A stretch of DNA of 64,000 bases from Pontixanthobacter aestiaquae (GCF_009827455.1 NZ_WTYZ01000001.1:2241001-2305000); one strand, 5' to 3'; positions 1-7,977 are shown, counted from the stretch's first letter. A program made the numbers and translations. Notes: generated from the letters alone by a model not told the origin.

Positions 1-94
1 CTATCTGGAGCGAAAATTCTGAATGTGTATTGGGTGCGACCTGCTTGGAATGCAAGAGATCAGAATCACATGCGGGCGCGCCTTGCCATAGGGT

Positions 95-1486
95 ATGTGC
101 CCTGTCAAAGCCCTGATCGCTAGCCGCCGAAATCGAAAGCCATTTGTGACCAATATCCTATCCTCTGGCCCAACCCCGAAACGCTTTGCACCGCTTGGCC
201 CATTGCGCGGAACGATCCGCGTGCCTGGCGACAAATCGATCAGCCACCGGTCACTGATGTTCGGAGCGCTGGCTGTCGGCGAGACCAAAGTGAGCGGATT
301 GCTGGAGGGGCACGACGTCATCGCCACAGCCGATGCGTTGCGCGCGATGGGCGCCACTATCGACCGGACCGGAGAGGGTGAATGGTCGATCCATGGTGTC
401 GGTGTCGGCGGCTTGCTGCAACCCAAGCAAGCGCTCGACATGGGCAATAGCGGTACCTCCACCCGTTTGCTGATGGGTCTGATCGCGAGCCACGGTATCA
501 CGGCATCATTTGTCGGCGATGCGAGTCTGTCAGCCCGCCCGATGGGGCGCGTGATTGAACCGCTCAGCCAGATGGGAGCGAGCTTTACCTCCAGTCCCGG
601 CGGGACCTTGCCACTGATGATGACTGGCAGCCTCCCCGCTGTTCCGATCACATACCGACTGCCGGTTGCCTCGGCGCAGGTTAAAAGCGCAGTGCTGCTG
701 GCGGGCCTCAATACGCCGGGTATTACGACTGTTATCGAACCCGTGCCGACGCGCGATCATTCTGAGCGGATGCTCAAAGGCTTTGGTGCCGAATTGACAG
801 TCGTGGAAGTGGATGAAGAGCGGCATATCAGCATCCACGGAGATGCAGAGCTTTCGCCACAGACCATCACGGTGCCTGGAGACCCCTCCTCCGCCGCGTT
901 CTTCATCGTTGCCGCGCTCATAACCGAAGGCAGCGATCTGCTGATCGAGAATGTCGGCCTCAATGCCACGCGCGCTGGTTTGATCACCGTGCTCCAACAA
1001 ATGGGCGGCGATATCGAGCTGGTGAACCAGCGCGAGGTCGGCGGAGAACCAGTAGCCGATCTGCGCGTCAAACATTCACGATTGACCGGTATTGAAGTCG
1101 ATCCGGCCATTGCTCCCAGCATGATAGACGAATTTCCTGTGCTGTTCGTCGCCGCCTCGCTAGCGAAGGGTCGCACAACCACCAGCGGGCTCGACGAGCT
1201 GCGGGTAAAAGAGTCCGACCGGCTGGCTGCCATGGCGGCCGCTCTGAAAGCATCCGGTGCGATCGTGGAAGAACTCGAAGACGGCCTGATCATTGAAGGC
1301 AGCGACGGAACACCCCTGCGCGGCACCAAAGACGAAGCAATCATCACCCATCTCGATCACCGCATCGCGATGAGCATGGCCGTCGCAGGGCTTGCTAGCA
1401 AAAGTGGCGTCGAGGTGGATGATACGCGTCCGATTGCGACGAGCTTTCCCACATTTGAAGAGCTACTCAGGAAGGCGTCGAGTTGA
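95..1486 (+). CDS. aroA: 3-phosphoshikimate 1-carboxyvinyltransferase (EPSP synthase)
   Basis: Transfers enolpyruvate from PEP to shikimate-3-phosphate in the cytoplasm, the step before chorismate. The substrate-binding motif VPGDKSISHRS (residues 43-53), SARPMGR, LDELRVKESDRL and LDHRIAMS are all present, and both halves of the two-domain fold are complete (463 aa). Overall sequence is closest to class II enzymes of the Agrobacterium CP4 type, but the active-site loop reads MGNSGTSTR (Gly at about residue 120) where CP4 has GNAATG. The start is uncertain: the ATG at 95 has AGGG almost touching it, and the extra 17 residues look unrelated to the family. GTG at 146 gives 446 aa and is a good alternative. 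The gene heads the conserved aroA-cmk-rpsA group. The 94 bases upstream hold no gene I can support. Confidence 0.95.
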   Translation: MCPVKALIASRRNRKPFVTNILSSGPTPKRFAPLGPLRGTIRVPGDKSISHRSLMFGALAVGETKVSGLLEGHDVIATADALRAMGATIDRTGEGEWSIHGVGVGGLLQPKQALDMGNSGTSTRLLMGLIASHGITASFVGDASLSARPMGRVIEPLSQMGASFTSSPGGTLPLMMTGSLPAVPITYRLPVASAQVKSAVLLAGLNTPGITTVIEPVPTRDHSERMLKGFGAELTVVEVDEERHISIHGDAELSPQTITVPGDPSSAAFFIVAALITEGSDLLIENVGLNATRAGLITVLQQMGGDIELVNQREVGGEPVADLRVKHSRLTGIEVDPAIAPSMIDEFPVLFVAASLAKGRTTTSGLDELRVKESDRLAAMAAALKASGAIVEELEDGLIIEGSDGTPLRGTKDEAIITHLDHRIAMSMAVAGLASKSGVEVDDTRPIATSFPTFEELLRKASS

Positions 1487-1500
1487 CTGATAGACGGCTC

Positions 1501-1582
1501 CGTCATTCCCGCAAAAGCGGGAACCCAGAGCAATCTCGCGCAGACCAAGCCACCCTAGATTCCCGCTTTTGCGGGAATGACG
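1501..1582. repeat. REP-like inverted repeat, family A copy 1
   Basis: The 23-base arms 1501-1523 and 1560-1582 are a perfect inverted repeat beginning CGTCATTCCCGC. Each arm also folds on itself (CCCGC, AAAA, GCGGG), so the unit can form either one long or two short hairpins. It sits between aroA and the next gene. A second copy lies at 4563-4643 in the opposite orientation. Confidence 0.9.
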
Positions 1583-1601
1583 AGTTGGGAGCTTAACGAC
1601 C

Positions 1602-1862
1602 GTGGCCGCAACATTCGACATTTACACCGCAATCGGCTTTGTCGGCATGGTTTTGATCGTGTCCGCCTATGCCTATCTCACCGCAAAGGATGAGCCAGAT
1701 CCGTTCATTCTACACGGCACCAATCTCGTCGGAGCGACCTTGCTGGCGGTATCGCTGCTGGTGCACACCAACCTGCCTTCGCTGGTGCTCGAAGCAATCT
1801 GGATAAGCGTCGCAATTTGGGGTCTGACAAAGGCGTTTCTGGCGCGGAGGAAAGCTGAATGA
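1602..1862 (+). CDS. Small membrane protein, CBU_0592-like
   Basis: An 86-aa protein with three predicted membrane segments (about residues 8-26, 36-54 and 58-77), separated by a short acidic loop (TAKDEPDPF) that is characteristic of CBU_0592-type small membrane proteins. The start is GTG with GGGAG about ten bases upstream. Its stop overlaps the cmk start by four bases (ATGA), which suggests translational coupling. Function is unknown. Family assignment is from remembered similarity and is moderate; the coding call is firm because of the overlap and the hydrophobic pattern. Confidence 0.8.
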   Translation: MAATFDIYTAIGFVGMVLIVSAYAYLTAKDEPDPFILHGTNLVGATLLAVSLLVHTNLPSLVLEAIWISVAIWGLTKAFLARRKAE

Positions 1863-2482
1863 TTATCGCCGTGGACGGCCCCACCGCTTCGGGTAAGGGC
1901 ACGATTTCCAAGAAGCTGGCGGCGCATTTCAGCTTGCCGCATCTGGATACCGGCCTGCTCTATCGTGCGGTCGGACGGCAGGTGATCCTGAATGGCGGCG
2001 ATCCTGATAATCCGTCGGACGCGCTGACAGCAGTATCGTTTCCTGACGAATTGCTCGATGATCCGGTATTGCGCAATGAAGCCACCGGTAGCTTGGCAAG
2101 CAGAGCTTCTGTCCATCCAGCGGTGCGCAAAGCCCTGTTCGAGCGGCAACGGGCCTTTGCGGAGCAGGATGGCGGTGCAGTGCTTGATGGTCGCGACATC
2201 GGGACGGTGATTGCGCCCGATGCGGATGTAAAGCTGTTTATCACCGCCAGCGTCGAGGCCCGCGCCAAGCGGCGTTTTGCCGAGATGGAGCAGCGCGGTG
2301 TCTCTATAACGCTGGAAGAAATCACGGCTGATCTGGAACGCCGCGATGCGCGCGATACAGGCCGCAAGGATGCGCCGCTGGTCGCAGCGCGGGATGCGTT
2401 TGTGATCGACACATCCGAGCTTGGTATCGAAGAAGCCTTTGCTGCTGCGCTCGAGGCGATTGAGACCGCTCGGGCAAGTTAG
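1859..2482 (+). CDS. cmk: Cytidylate kinase
   Basis: Phosphorylates CMP and dCMP using ATP. The P-loop GPTASGKGT is at residues 7-15, followed by the conserved HLDTGLLYRAVG and LDGRDIGTVI segments typical of Cmk. At 207 aa it is slightly shorter than the enterobacterial enzyme (about 227 aa), as is common in alphaproteobacteria. The ATG overlaps the stop of the upstream membrane gene. Cmk followed by rpsA is a widely conserved bacterial gene pair and is kept here, although a long leader separates the two. Confidence 0.96.
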   Translation: MIIAVDGPTASGKGTISKKLAAHFSLPHLDTGLLYRAVGRQVILNGGDPDNPSDALTAVSFPDELLDDPVLRNEATGSLASRASVHPAVRKALFERQRAFAEQDGGAVLDGRDIGTVIAPDADVKLFITASVEARAKRRFAEMEQRGVSITLEEITADLERRDARDTGRKDAPLVAARDAFVIDTSELGIEEAFAAALEAIETARAS

Positions 2483-2846
2483 CCTGTCCTACAGACCGGG
2501 TTTCTGCTGAATTGCAGCAATGTTTGTCCAACCGTTCTCCATCCTGCGATTTGGCCTTTCCTGCGCCCTACAAAATTATTGCGCTAGAACCCTGTTCCAT
2601 GTGTTCCATCGTGTAGGAATTCCCCTCGTGCAACACAGCGCAAATCGCTTGCTTTCTACAGGTCTTTCCCCTAGGCGCGCGCTCGTCTTAAAGGCTCGCT
2701 GCCCGAGAGACCTTCATCGCGGCATTCGGTCCGGTGGAGAGTTCGGCCCTCTTGGCCCGTTGACCCCGCAATTGTGCGGGAGGCGGAGAAAGACCCGGGT
2801 AAAACCCGTGGCCGGTAAAAATACATATCAGGGAATACCCTAACCT
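2483..2846 (+). promoter_or_regulatory. rpsA promoter and long 5' leader
   Basis: This 364-base gap holds a strong candidate promoter. GCTAGAAC at 2583-2590 matches the Caulobacter-type -10 consensus GCTANAWC, which would give a leader of about 250 bases before rpsA. A short hairpin (CCCCGCAATTGTGCGGG) lies near 2764-2780. One reading frame stays open through the leader, but it is arginine-rich, has no ribosome binding site and does not look like a protein. A long structured leader would fit autoregulation of S1, which is known in enterobacteria; that is inference here. Confidence 0.55.
2584..2622 (+). promoter_or_regulatory. 39-nt element shared with trpA upstream region (copy 1)
   Basis: Starts with CTAGAAC, then a direct repeat TGTTCCATG/TGTTCCATC, then TGTAGGA. 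It matches 25668-25706, upstream of trpA, at 35 of 39 positions. The CTAGAAC part can serve as a -10 box; the repeated TGTTCCAT would lie at and just after the transcription start, where an operator or initial-transcript signal could act. Confidence 0.7.
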
Positions 2847-4553
2847 ATGGCAACTTCAGCCAATCCTACGCGCTCGGATTTCGAAGCGCTTCTCAATGAA
2901 CAACTCGGTGGTGCAGAAGATGGCGGCTTTGAAGGCCGCGTCGTTAAAGGCACCGTTACCGCAATCGAAAACGGCAAGGCCGTTGTCGATGTCGGCCTCA
3001 AAAGCGAAGGCCGTATTGATCTTAAAGAATTCTCCCGCGGTGATGACGACCACGGCCTGACTGTCGGCGCAGAAGTCGAAGTCTATGTCGACCGTGTCGA
3101 AAACGCTGACGGCGAAGCCATGCTGTCGCGCGACCGCGCCCGCCGCGAAGCCGCATGGGACAAGCTTGAAAACGAATTCGCCGAAAACGCCCGCGTAAAC
3201 GGCCGCATCTTCGGCCGCGTCAAAGGCGGCTTCACTGTCGACCTCGACGGCGCCGTGGCCTTCCTGCCCGGTTCGCAAGTCGATATCCGTCCTGTCCGTG
3301 ACATCACACCGCTGATGGACATCGAACAGCCGTTCCAGATCCTCAAAATGGATCGCCGCCGCGGCAACATCGTTGTTTCGCGCCGGTCCATCCTCGAAGA
3401 AACACGCGCAGAACAGCGCAGCGAACTGATCGGCGATCTGACCGAAGGCCAGGTGATCGACGGTGTGGTAAAGAACATCACCGATTACGGTGCGTTCGTT
3501 GATCTGGGCGGCATTGACGGCCTGCTCCACGTCACCGACATGAGCTATAAGCGGGTCAACCACCCGAGTGAAATCATCGAAATCGGCCAGACTGTCACTG
3601 TGCAGATCGTTCGCATCAACAGCGAAACGCAGCGCATCAGCCTTGGCATGAAGCAGCTCGAAAGCGATCCGTGGGACGGCGTCGGCGCGAAATACCCTAT
3701 CGGCGCAAAGCTGCAGGGCACCGTCACCAACATCACCGAATATGGTGCGTTCGTGGAACTGGAAGCCGGCATCGAAGGTCTGGTCCACGTTTCCGAAATG
3801 TCTTGGACGAAAAAGAACGTACACCCGGGCAAGATCGTTTCGACATCGCAAGAAGTCGACGTCATGGTCCTCGAAGTGGACAGCGAAAAGCGCCGCATCT
3901 CGCTCGGCCTCAAACAGGCCCAGGGCAACCCATGGGAAGAATTCGCGGAGAAATTCCCTGTTGGCGCAACGGTCACCGGCGAAGTCAAGAATGCGACCGA
4001 ATTCGGGCTGTTCATCGGCCTCGATGGTGATGTGGACGGCATGGTTCATATGTCCGATATCGCATGGGGTATCTCGGGCGAAGACGCTCTGGCGCTGCAC
4101 CGCAAAGGTGAAGAAGTCCAGGCAATCGTTCTCGATGTCGACACCGACAAGGAACGCATCAGCCTGGGCATGAAGCAGCTTGAAAAGGGTGCTCCATCGG
4201 CAGAAGGCGCCGCTGGCGGCGGTCTGAAGCGCGGCGACGTTGTGACCGTGACTGTTCTCGAAGTTCGCGATGGCGGCCTCGAAGTACAGGCTGGCGACGA
4301 TGGCGCAACCGGCTTCATCAAGCGTTCGGATCTCGGCCGTGACCGTGACGAGCAGCGTCCTGACCGGTTCCAGACCGGTAACAAGTTCGACGCAATGGTC
4401 ACCGGTTTCGACCGTTCGAAGAAGCCAAACTTCTCGATCAAGGCGCGTCAGATCTCCGAAGAGAAGGAAGCAGTGGAGCAGTTCGGTTCATCCGATTCGG
4501 GCGCATCACTCGGCGATATTCTCGGCGAAGCTCTGAAGGGCAAAGAAGACTAA
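2847..4553 (+). CDS. rpsA: 30S ribosomal protein S1
   Basis: Binds mRNA and helps it dock on the 30S subunit. The 568-aa product contains six S1 (OB-fold) repeats at roughly residues 28-98, 113-182, 200-268, 285-355, 372-442 and 458-530, recognisable by repeated patterns such as TDYGAFVDLGGIDGLLHVTD and RISLGMKQL. The length is normal for the six-domain protein. The ATG has AGGGA about 13 bases upstream, a weak arrangement that is usual for rpsA, whose mRNA is often translated without a strong Shine-Dalgarno. A strong intrinsic terminator follows 100 bases after the stop, beyond a palindromic repeat. Confidence 0.98.
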   Translation: MATSANPTRSDFEALLNEQLGGAEDGGFEGRVVKGTVTAIENGKAVVDVGLKSEGRIDLKEFSRGDDDHGLTVGAEVEVYVDRVENADGEAMLSRDRARREAAWDKLENEFAENARVNGRIFGRVKGGFTVDLDGAVAFLPGSQVDIRPVRDITPLMDIEQPFQILKMDRRRGNIVVSRRSILEETRAEQRSELIGDLTEGQVIDGVVKNITDYGAFVDLGGIDGLLHVTDMSYKRVNHPSEIIEIGQTVTVQIVRINSETQRISLGMKQLESDPWDGVGAKYPIGAKLQGTVTNITEYGAFVELEAGIEGLVHVSEMSWTKKNVHPGKIVSTSQEVDVMVLEVDSEKRRISLGLKQAQGNPWEEFAEKFPVGATVTGEVKNATEFGLFIGLDGDVDGMVHMSDIAWGISGEDALALHRKGEEVQAIVLDVDTDKERISLGMKQLEKGAPSAEGAAGGGLKRGDVVTVTVLEVRDGGLEVQAGDDGATGFIKRSDLGRDRDEQRPDRFQTGNKFDAMVTGFDRSKKPNFSIKARQISEEKEAVEQFGSSDSGASLGDILGEALKGKED

Positions 4554-4562
4554 ACCACTGCC

Positions 4563-4643
4563 CGTCATTCCCGCGGAAGCGGGAACCTAGGGTGGCTAGG
4601 TAATCGCATTTGGCTCTGGATTCCCGCTTTCGCGGGGATGACG
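4563..4643. repeat. REP-like inverted repeat, family A copy 2
   Basis: Arms 4563-4585 and 4621-4643 are a near-perfect inverted repeat of the same CGTCATTCCCGC family as 1501-1582. The loop, read on the other strand, resembles the loop of copy 1 (shared CCAGAGC and AGCCACCCTAG), so the two copies are the same element in opposite orientation. Confidence 0.88.
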
Positions 4644-4656
4644 AGAGTTAGTTAGG

Positions 4657-4692
4657 AGGCCCGTTTGCTCAGATGAGCAAGCGGGCTTTCCT
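4657..4692 (+). terminator. Intrinsic terminator after rpsA
   Basis: A hairpin with stem GCCCGTTTGCTC pairing with GAGCAAGCGGGC (4659-4686), followed by a short T-rich stretch. Confidence 0.8.
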
Positions 4693-4721
4693 ATTTGGGC
4701 CGCCGCAGATAGACTGTGCTC

Positions 4722-5477
4722 ATGCTACAGATTCACCAGTTTCCCTGCCTCTCCGACAATTACGGATATCTCGTCCACGATCCCGCCAGCGGCGAGACGA
4801 CCTGCATCGATACGCCAGATGCCAAGGAGTATCTCAAACAGGCCGATGCGAAGGGTTGGACGATCACCCACATCTGGAACACCCATTGGCATCCGGACCA
4901 TGCCGGCGGCAATGAAGAGATCAAAGCGGCGACCGGCTGCACCGTGATCGGCCCTGCAGAAGTTGAAAAGATTGCGAAGCCCGATGTCATCATCAAACAC
5001 AGTGATACAGTCTCGCTAGGTGAATTTACGGGCGATGTGATCGACGTAAGTGGCCACACCAACGGCCATATTGCGATTCACATTGCCGAGGCTGGCATTG
5101 CCTTTGTCGGCGATGCTGTGTTTGCTTTGGGCTGCGGGCGGATGTTCGAAGGCACGCCGGAGCAATTTTGGGCCAGCTTGGAACGGATCAAAGCGCTTCC
5201 GCCGGAGACCACGCTCTATTGCGCGCATGAATACACACAGGCGAATGCCAAGTTTGCGCTGCATGCCGATCCGGAGAACACTGCCCTCGCCGATTACGCG
5301 GCCGAGATTGATCGTAAGCGCGCTGAGAACACGCCCACTGTGCCAATGGGGCTTGCGCGTGAGCTCGACACCAACCCTTTCCTGCGCGCCGACAATCCGG
5401 CTCTGATGGCAAAATGGGGCGGTGACACGCCCGAGGCGACCTTCGCAGCGCTCCGGGCGGGCAAGGATAATTTCTAA
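4722..5477 (+). CDS. gloB: Hydroxyacylglutathione hydrolase (glyoxalase II)
   Basis: Hydrolyses S-lactoylglutathione to D-lactate and glutathione, the second step of methylglyoxal detoxification. The metal-binding signature THWHPDHAGGN is at residues 54-64 (ligands H55, H57, D59, H60). Further ligands are in SGHTNGH, FVGDAVF and AHEYT. The C-terminal HAGH domain is present, including the NPFLR segment, and the total of 251 aa is normal. I start at the ATG at 4722, where the protein begins MLQIHQFPCLSDNYGYL as in the family; an in-frame GTG two codons earlier is less likely. The next gene starts five bases after the stop, suggesting co-transcription. Confidence 0.96.
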   Translation: MLQIHQFPCLSDNYGYLVHDPASGETTCIDTPDAKEYLKQADAKGWTITHIWNTHWHPDHAGGNEEIKAATGCTVIGPAEVEKIAKPDVIIKHSDTVSLGEFTGDVIDVSGHTNGHIAIHIAEAGIAFVGDAVFALGCGRMFEGTPEQFWASLERIKALPPETTLYCAHEYTQANAKFALHADPENTALADYAAEIDRKRAENTPTVPMGLARELDTNPFLRADNPALMAKWGGDTPEATFAALRAGKDNF

Positions 5478-5482
5478 GCCTT

Positions 5483-6457
5483 ATGCGGGCCCTCCAAGTC
5501 ACATCGCTAAGCTCTGACCTTTCAGGCTGCGAGTTAGTCGACTTGCCCGTGCCTAAGCGCAGACCGGGTGAAGCGCTGGTTCGCATCCATGCCACATCGC
5601 TCAACTTCCCCGATCTGCTGATGACGCGCGGAGAATATCAGTTCAAACCCGAACCGCCCTTCATCTCCGGTATGGAACTATCCGGCGAAGTGATCGCGGT
5701 CGATACCGACAGTTCCCTCGCAGTCGGTGATCGGGTCATGGGCGGGTCAAAGACCGGCGCGATGGCAGGATATGCTGCAGTGCCCGAGCGCAATCTACGC
5801 CTTGTCCCAGAGGGTTTGGACTATCCCAAAGCCGCCGCTCTCGGCGCGGCCTACACTACGGCATACACGGCGCTGGTAGAGCAAGGAGCGCTCGAAGCTG
5901 GTCAGTGGGTTCTTGTACATGGGGCCAGCGGCGGCGTTTCGTTAGCCGCAATTGATCTGGCCAAGTCGCTCGGCGCGAAAGTGATCGCTGCGACTGGTTC
6001 ACCCGAAAAAATGGAGCGGATTGGCGCGCTATACGCACCCGATGCCGTGATCGAGAGCGTAGGCCGCTTTCGTGAACAGGTCGCCGAGATCACCGATGGC
6101 AAGCTATGCGACTTGGTATTGGATACGGTCGGTGGTGACATATTCGATGAGAGCACGCGCTGTGTGGCCTTCGCAGGAAAGCTGCTGGTAGTGGGCTTTG
6201 TGGGCGGGCGCATCGCCGACATCGCGACTAACATTCCGCTGATCAAAGGTTTCTCTGTCGTCGGAGTGCGCGCGGGTGAATATGCTCGCCGCTTTCCGGA
6301 TCGCGGCAAGAGTATTGCGGATGAAGTCTCGCGTATGGCCAGCGCCGGACAGATCACCCCCGCCATCGATAGAGCGCTGCCGCTTTCCGAATGGCGTCAG
6401 GCGTTTGAAGCGATGGCGAACCGCGAATTGGTAGGCAAAGTCATTCTCATACCGTGA
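5483..6457 (+). CDS. Zinc-independent quinone oxidoreductase (MDR family)
   Basis: A 324-aa NAD(P)H-dependent medium-chain reductase. The N-terminal GroES-like domain contains SLNFPDLLMTRGEYQF and GMELSGEVIAV; the Rossmann half contains VLVHGASGGVSLAAIDLAKS and the AATGSPEK segment that sets NADPH preference in this family. The cysteine cluster and catalytic zinc ligands of alcohol dehydrogenases are absent, so it belongs with the QorA / NADPH:quinone reductase group. Substrate cannot be read from sequence. It follows gloB by five bases, so the two may act together in detoxifying reactive carbonyls or quinones. Confidence 0.9.
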   Translation: MRALQVTSLSSDLSGCELVDLPVPKRRPGEALVRIHATSLNFPDLLMTRGEYQFKPEPPFISGMELSGEVIAVDTDSSLAVGDRVMGGSKTGAMAGYAAVPERNLRLVPEGLDYPKAAALGAAYTTAYTALVEQGALEAGQWVLVHGASGGVSLAAIDLAKSLGAKVIAATGSPEKMERIGALYAPDAVIESVGRFREQVAEITDGKLCDLVLDTVGGDIFDESTRCVAFAGKLLVVGFVGGRIADIATNIPLIKGFSVVGVRAGEYARRFPDRGKSIADEVSRMASAGQITPAIDRALPLSEWRQAFEAMANRELVGKVILIP

Positions 6458-6535
6458 TCCCCTGCGAAGGCAGCGGCCTCAGTCAGCTTGGCGCAAGTTA
6501 TACCGAGAGTCCGGCCTTCGCCGAAACTCGGTGCA

Positions 6536-6566
6536 AACGAAAAAGGCGGCCCAACGGACCGCCCTT
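6536..6566 (-). terminator. Intrinsic terminator of the F0 ATP synthase operon
   Basis: A GGGCGGTCC/GGGCCGCC hairpin followed on the minus strand by TTTTTCGTTT, located 24 bases after the stop of the b subunit gene. Confidence 0.85.
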
Positions 6567-6589
6567 AGCTCTTTGATATTGTCAGAAAA

Positions 6590-7129
6590 TTAGATACCCG
6601 CAATCACCTGGTCGGCAAGCTTGCCGTCAGCAGCTGCGTCATGCTTCTTCGCAATCAGCTCTTTGGAAGCAACGGTCGCAGCGTTGGCAGCACGAGCGCG
6701 AACATCGTCCACCGCATCACGTTCCGCAGCGGCGATCTTGTCTTCCGCCATTTTCTTGCGGCGGGCCACCATCGCTTTGCTGTCTTCTTCAGCCTTGGCA
6801 ACGATTGCTTCGGCTTCTTTTTGCGCGCCTTCCATCATTGCTTCGGCGTCTTTTTCGGCACCAGCAATTTTCGCGGCATATTCGTTACGAAGTGCTTCCG
6901 CCTCGGCGCGCAGCTTCTTCGCTTCGTCGAGCTGTTCGCGGATCGCGGCAATCTTGTTGTCGAGGCCGCCCGTGATCATGCCGGGGACTTTCTTCCACAG
7001 CATGACAAGGATCAGCACGGCCATCGAAATCGACACGATGACGTAAGGCTCCATGCCCCATAGCGCCGGACCACCTGAATCTACGGGTGCACCGATACCG
7101 ACAGACAAGACGTTCAACGAGCTATGCAT
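6590..7129 (-). CDS. atpF: F0F1 ATP synthase subunit b
   Basis: Peripheral stalk subunit: one N-terminal membrane helix (about residues 27-44, YVIVSISMAVLILVMLW) followed by a long charged, alanine-rich coiled coil to the C-terminus (179 aa). The start overlaps the end of the upstream b' gene by eight bases. Alphaproteobacteria carry two different stalk genes after atpE, b' first and b second, so I assign this one as b by position. It is the last gene of the operon and is followed by a clear terminator. The F1 genes are not in this window, which is typical of the split arrangement in this class. Confidence 0.93.
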   Translation of the reverse strand: MHSSLNVLSVGIGAPVDSGGPALWGMEPYVIVSISMAVLILVMLWKKVPGMITGGLDNKIAAIREQLDEAKKLRAEAEALRNEYAAKIAGAEKDAEAMMEGAQKEAEAIVAKAEEDSKAMVARRKKMAEDKIAAAERDAVDDVRARAANAATVASKELIAKKHDAAADGKLADQVIAGI

Positions 7130-7616
7130 TGGTCATCGCTTTCTTCACAGCGGACTTGGCACTCGCCGCAGTCACTTCAACACCAGCGAGCCGCTTAACG
7201 ATATCCTGTGCGGCTTCCGCGGCAACCGCTTCAACTTCGGTCAGCGCGGCAGTGCGTGCTTCTTCAATCTCGACTTCTGCTTTCGCAAGCTTGGTATCGA
7301 GACGCTTCTGCGCCGCAGCCAGTTTCTTTTCGCTTGCGGCGGCGGCATCAGCCTTCGCCTTGGCGATTACAGCCTGAGCTTCAGCGCGATTTTCATTCTC
7401 GCGCTTGCGCCATGCCTCTTCTTCTTCGTCAGCCTGATTACGCGCAGCTTCCGCAGCGGCCAGATCGCTGGCGATCTGATCGTCGCGCTGGGCAACGGTT
7501 TCCATGACACGCGGTACCATACCGCGGCCGACAACGAAGAAGACAAACCCAAAGGTCACCAGCAACCAGAAAATCTGGCTGGAATAGGTTTCCATTATCT
7601 GAGCTATCTGAGGCAT
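7122..7616 (-). CDS. atpG: F0F1 ATP synthase subunit b'
   Basis: Second stalk subunit, 164 aa. It begins MPQIAQIMETYSSQIFWLLV, the usual opening of b' proteins, with a membrane helix at about residues 14-31 and then a coiled coil of alternating Ala, Glu and Lys. It sits between atpE and the b gene, the position called atpX or atpG in Rhodobacter-type operons. A perfect GC palindrome lies between it and atpE and may set the relative amounts of the c subunit and the stalk subunits. The symbol varies between annotations (atpG, atpX, atpF2). Confidence 0.92.
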   Translation of the reverse strand: MPQIAQIMETYSSQIFWLLVTFGFVFFVVGRGMVPRVMETVAQRDDQIASDLAAAEAARNQADEEEEAWRKRENENRAEAQAVIAKAKADAAAASEKKLAAAQKRLDTKLAKAEVEIEEARTAALTEVEAVAAEAAQDIVKRLAGVEVTAASAKSAVKKAMTNA

Positions 7617-7650
7617 AGGATCAGGTCCCGGCTTTTAGCAGAGGAATACC

Positions 7651-7680
7651 AAGCCGGCCCGGCCGAAGCCGGGCCGGCTT
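7651..7680 (-). promoter_or_regulatory. Perfect palindrome between atpE and b' gene
   Basis: A 13-base perfect stem AAGCCGGCCCGGC with a four-base loop. Neither strand has a T-run after it, so it is more likely an mRNA-stabilising or processing hairpin than a full terminator. It lies ten bases after the atpE stop. Confidence 0.6.
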
Positions 7681-7689
7681 GGTGATATG

Positions 7690-7917
7690 TTAGGCGACGA
7701 AGATCAGGATCATCGCGACGACGAACGCCAGCAGGCCGAGAAGCTCGGCTGCGGCGAAGCCGATGAACAGGCGGCCTTGTTGACCATCTGCTGCGCCTGG
7801 ATTGCGAAGTGCGCTCTCGAGGAACGAACCGAAGACGTTACCAACACCGATAGCGGCCATGCCGGCACCGATAGCGGCGAGACCTGCGCCGATGAGCTTT
7901 GCTGCTGCTGGATCCAT
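7690..7917 (-). CDS. atpE: F0F1 ATP synthase subunit c
   Basis: A 75-aa hairpin of two membrane helices that forms the rotating ring. The polar loop is RNPGAADGQQG and the proton-carrying carboxylate is the Glu in FAAAELLGL of helix 2. The glycine-rich first helix (GAGLAAIGAGMAAIGVG) is typical of c subunits. I see no sodium-type Gln/Thr ligand pattern, so proton coupling is expected. It is preceded on the minus strand by AAGGAGTAAG, a strong ribosome binding site, as expected for the most abundant subunit. Confidence 0.97.
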   Translation of the reverse strand: MDPAAAKLIGAGLAAIGAGMAAIGVGNVFGSFLESALRNPGAADGQQGRLFIGFAAAELLGLLAFVVAMILIFVA

Positions 7918-7977
7918 TGTACTTACTCCTTAGAAAAATCTGTAATTGTTTATCAGTAACTTAATGACGACGTCGTC

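Noticed and set aside
2593..2610. SOS box from the GTTC repeats in the rpsA leader
   Set aside because: The spacing is GTTC-N5-GTTC, not N7, and rpsA and trpA are not SOS genes.
2520..2843. 107-codon frame in the rpsA leader
   Set aside because: Arginine-rich, overlaps the promoter and leader hairpins and has no ribosome binding site; treated as leader.
2856..4100. Open frame of 414 codons on the minus strand opposite rpsA
   Set aside because: It is a mirror of the GC-biased codon use of rpsA, has no ribosome binding site and no recognisable protein features.
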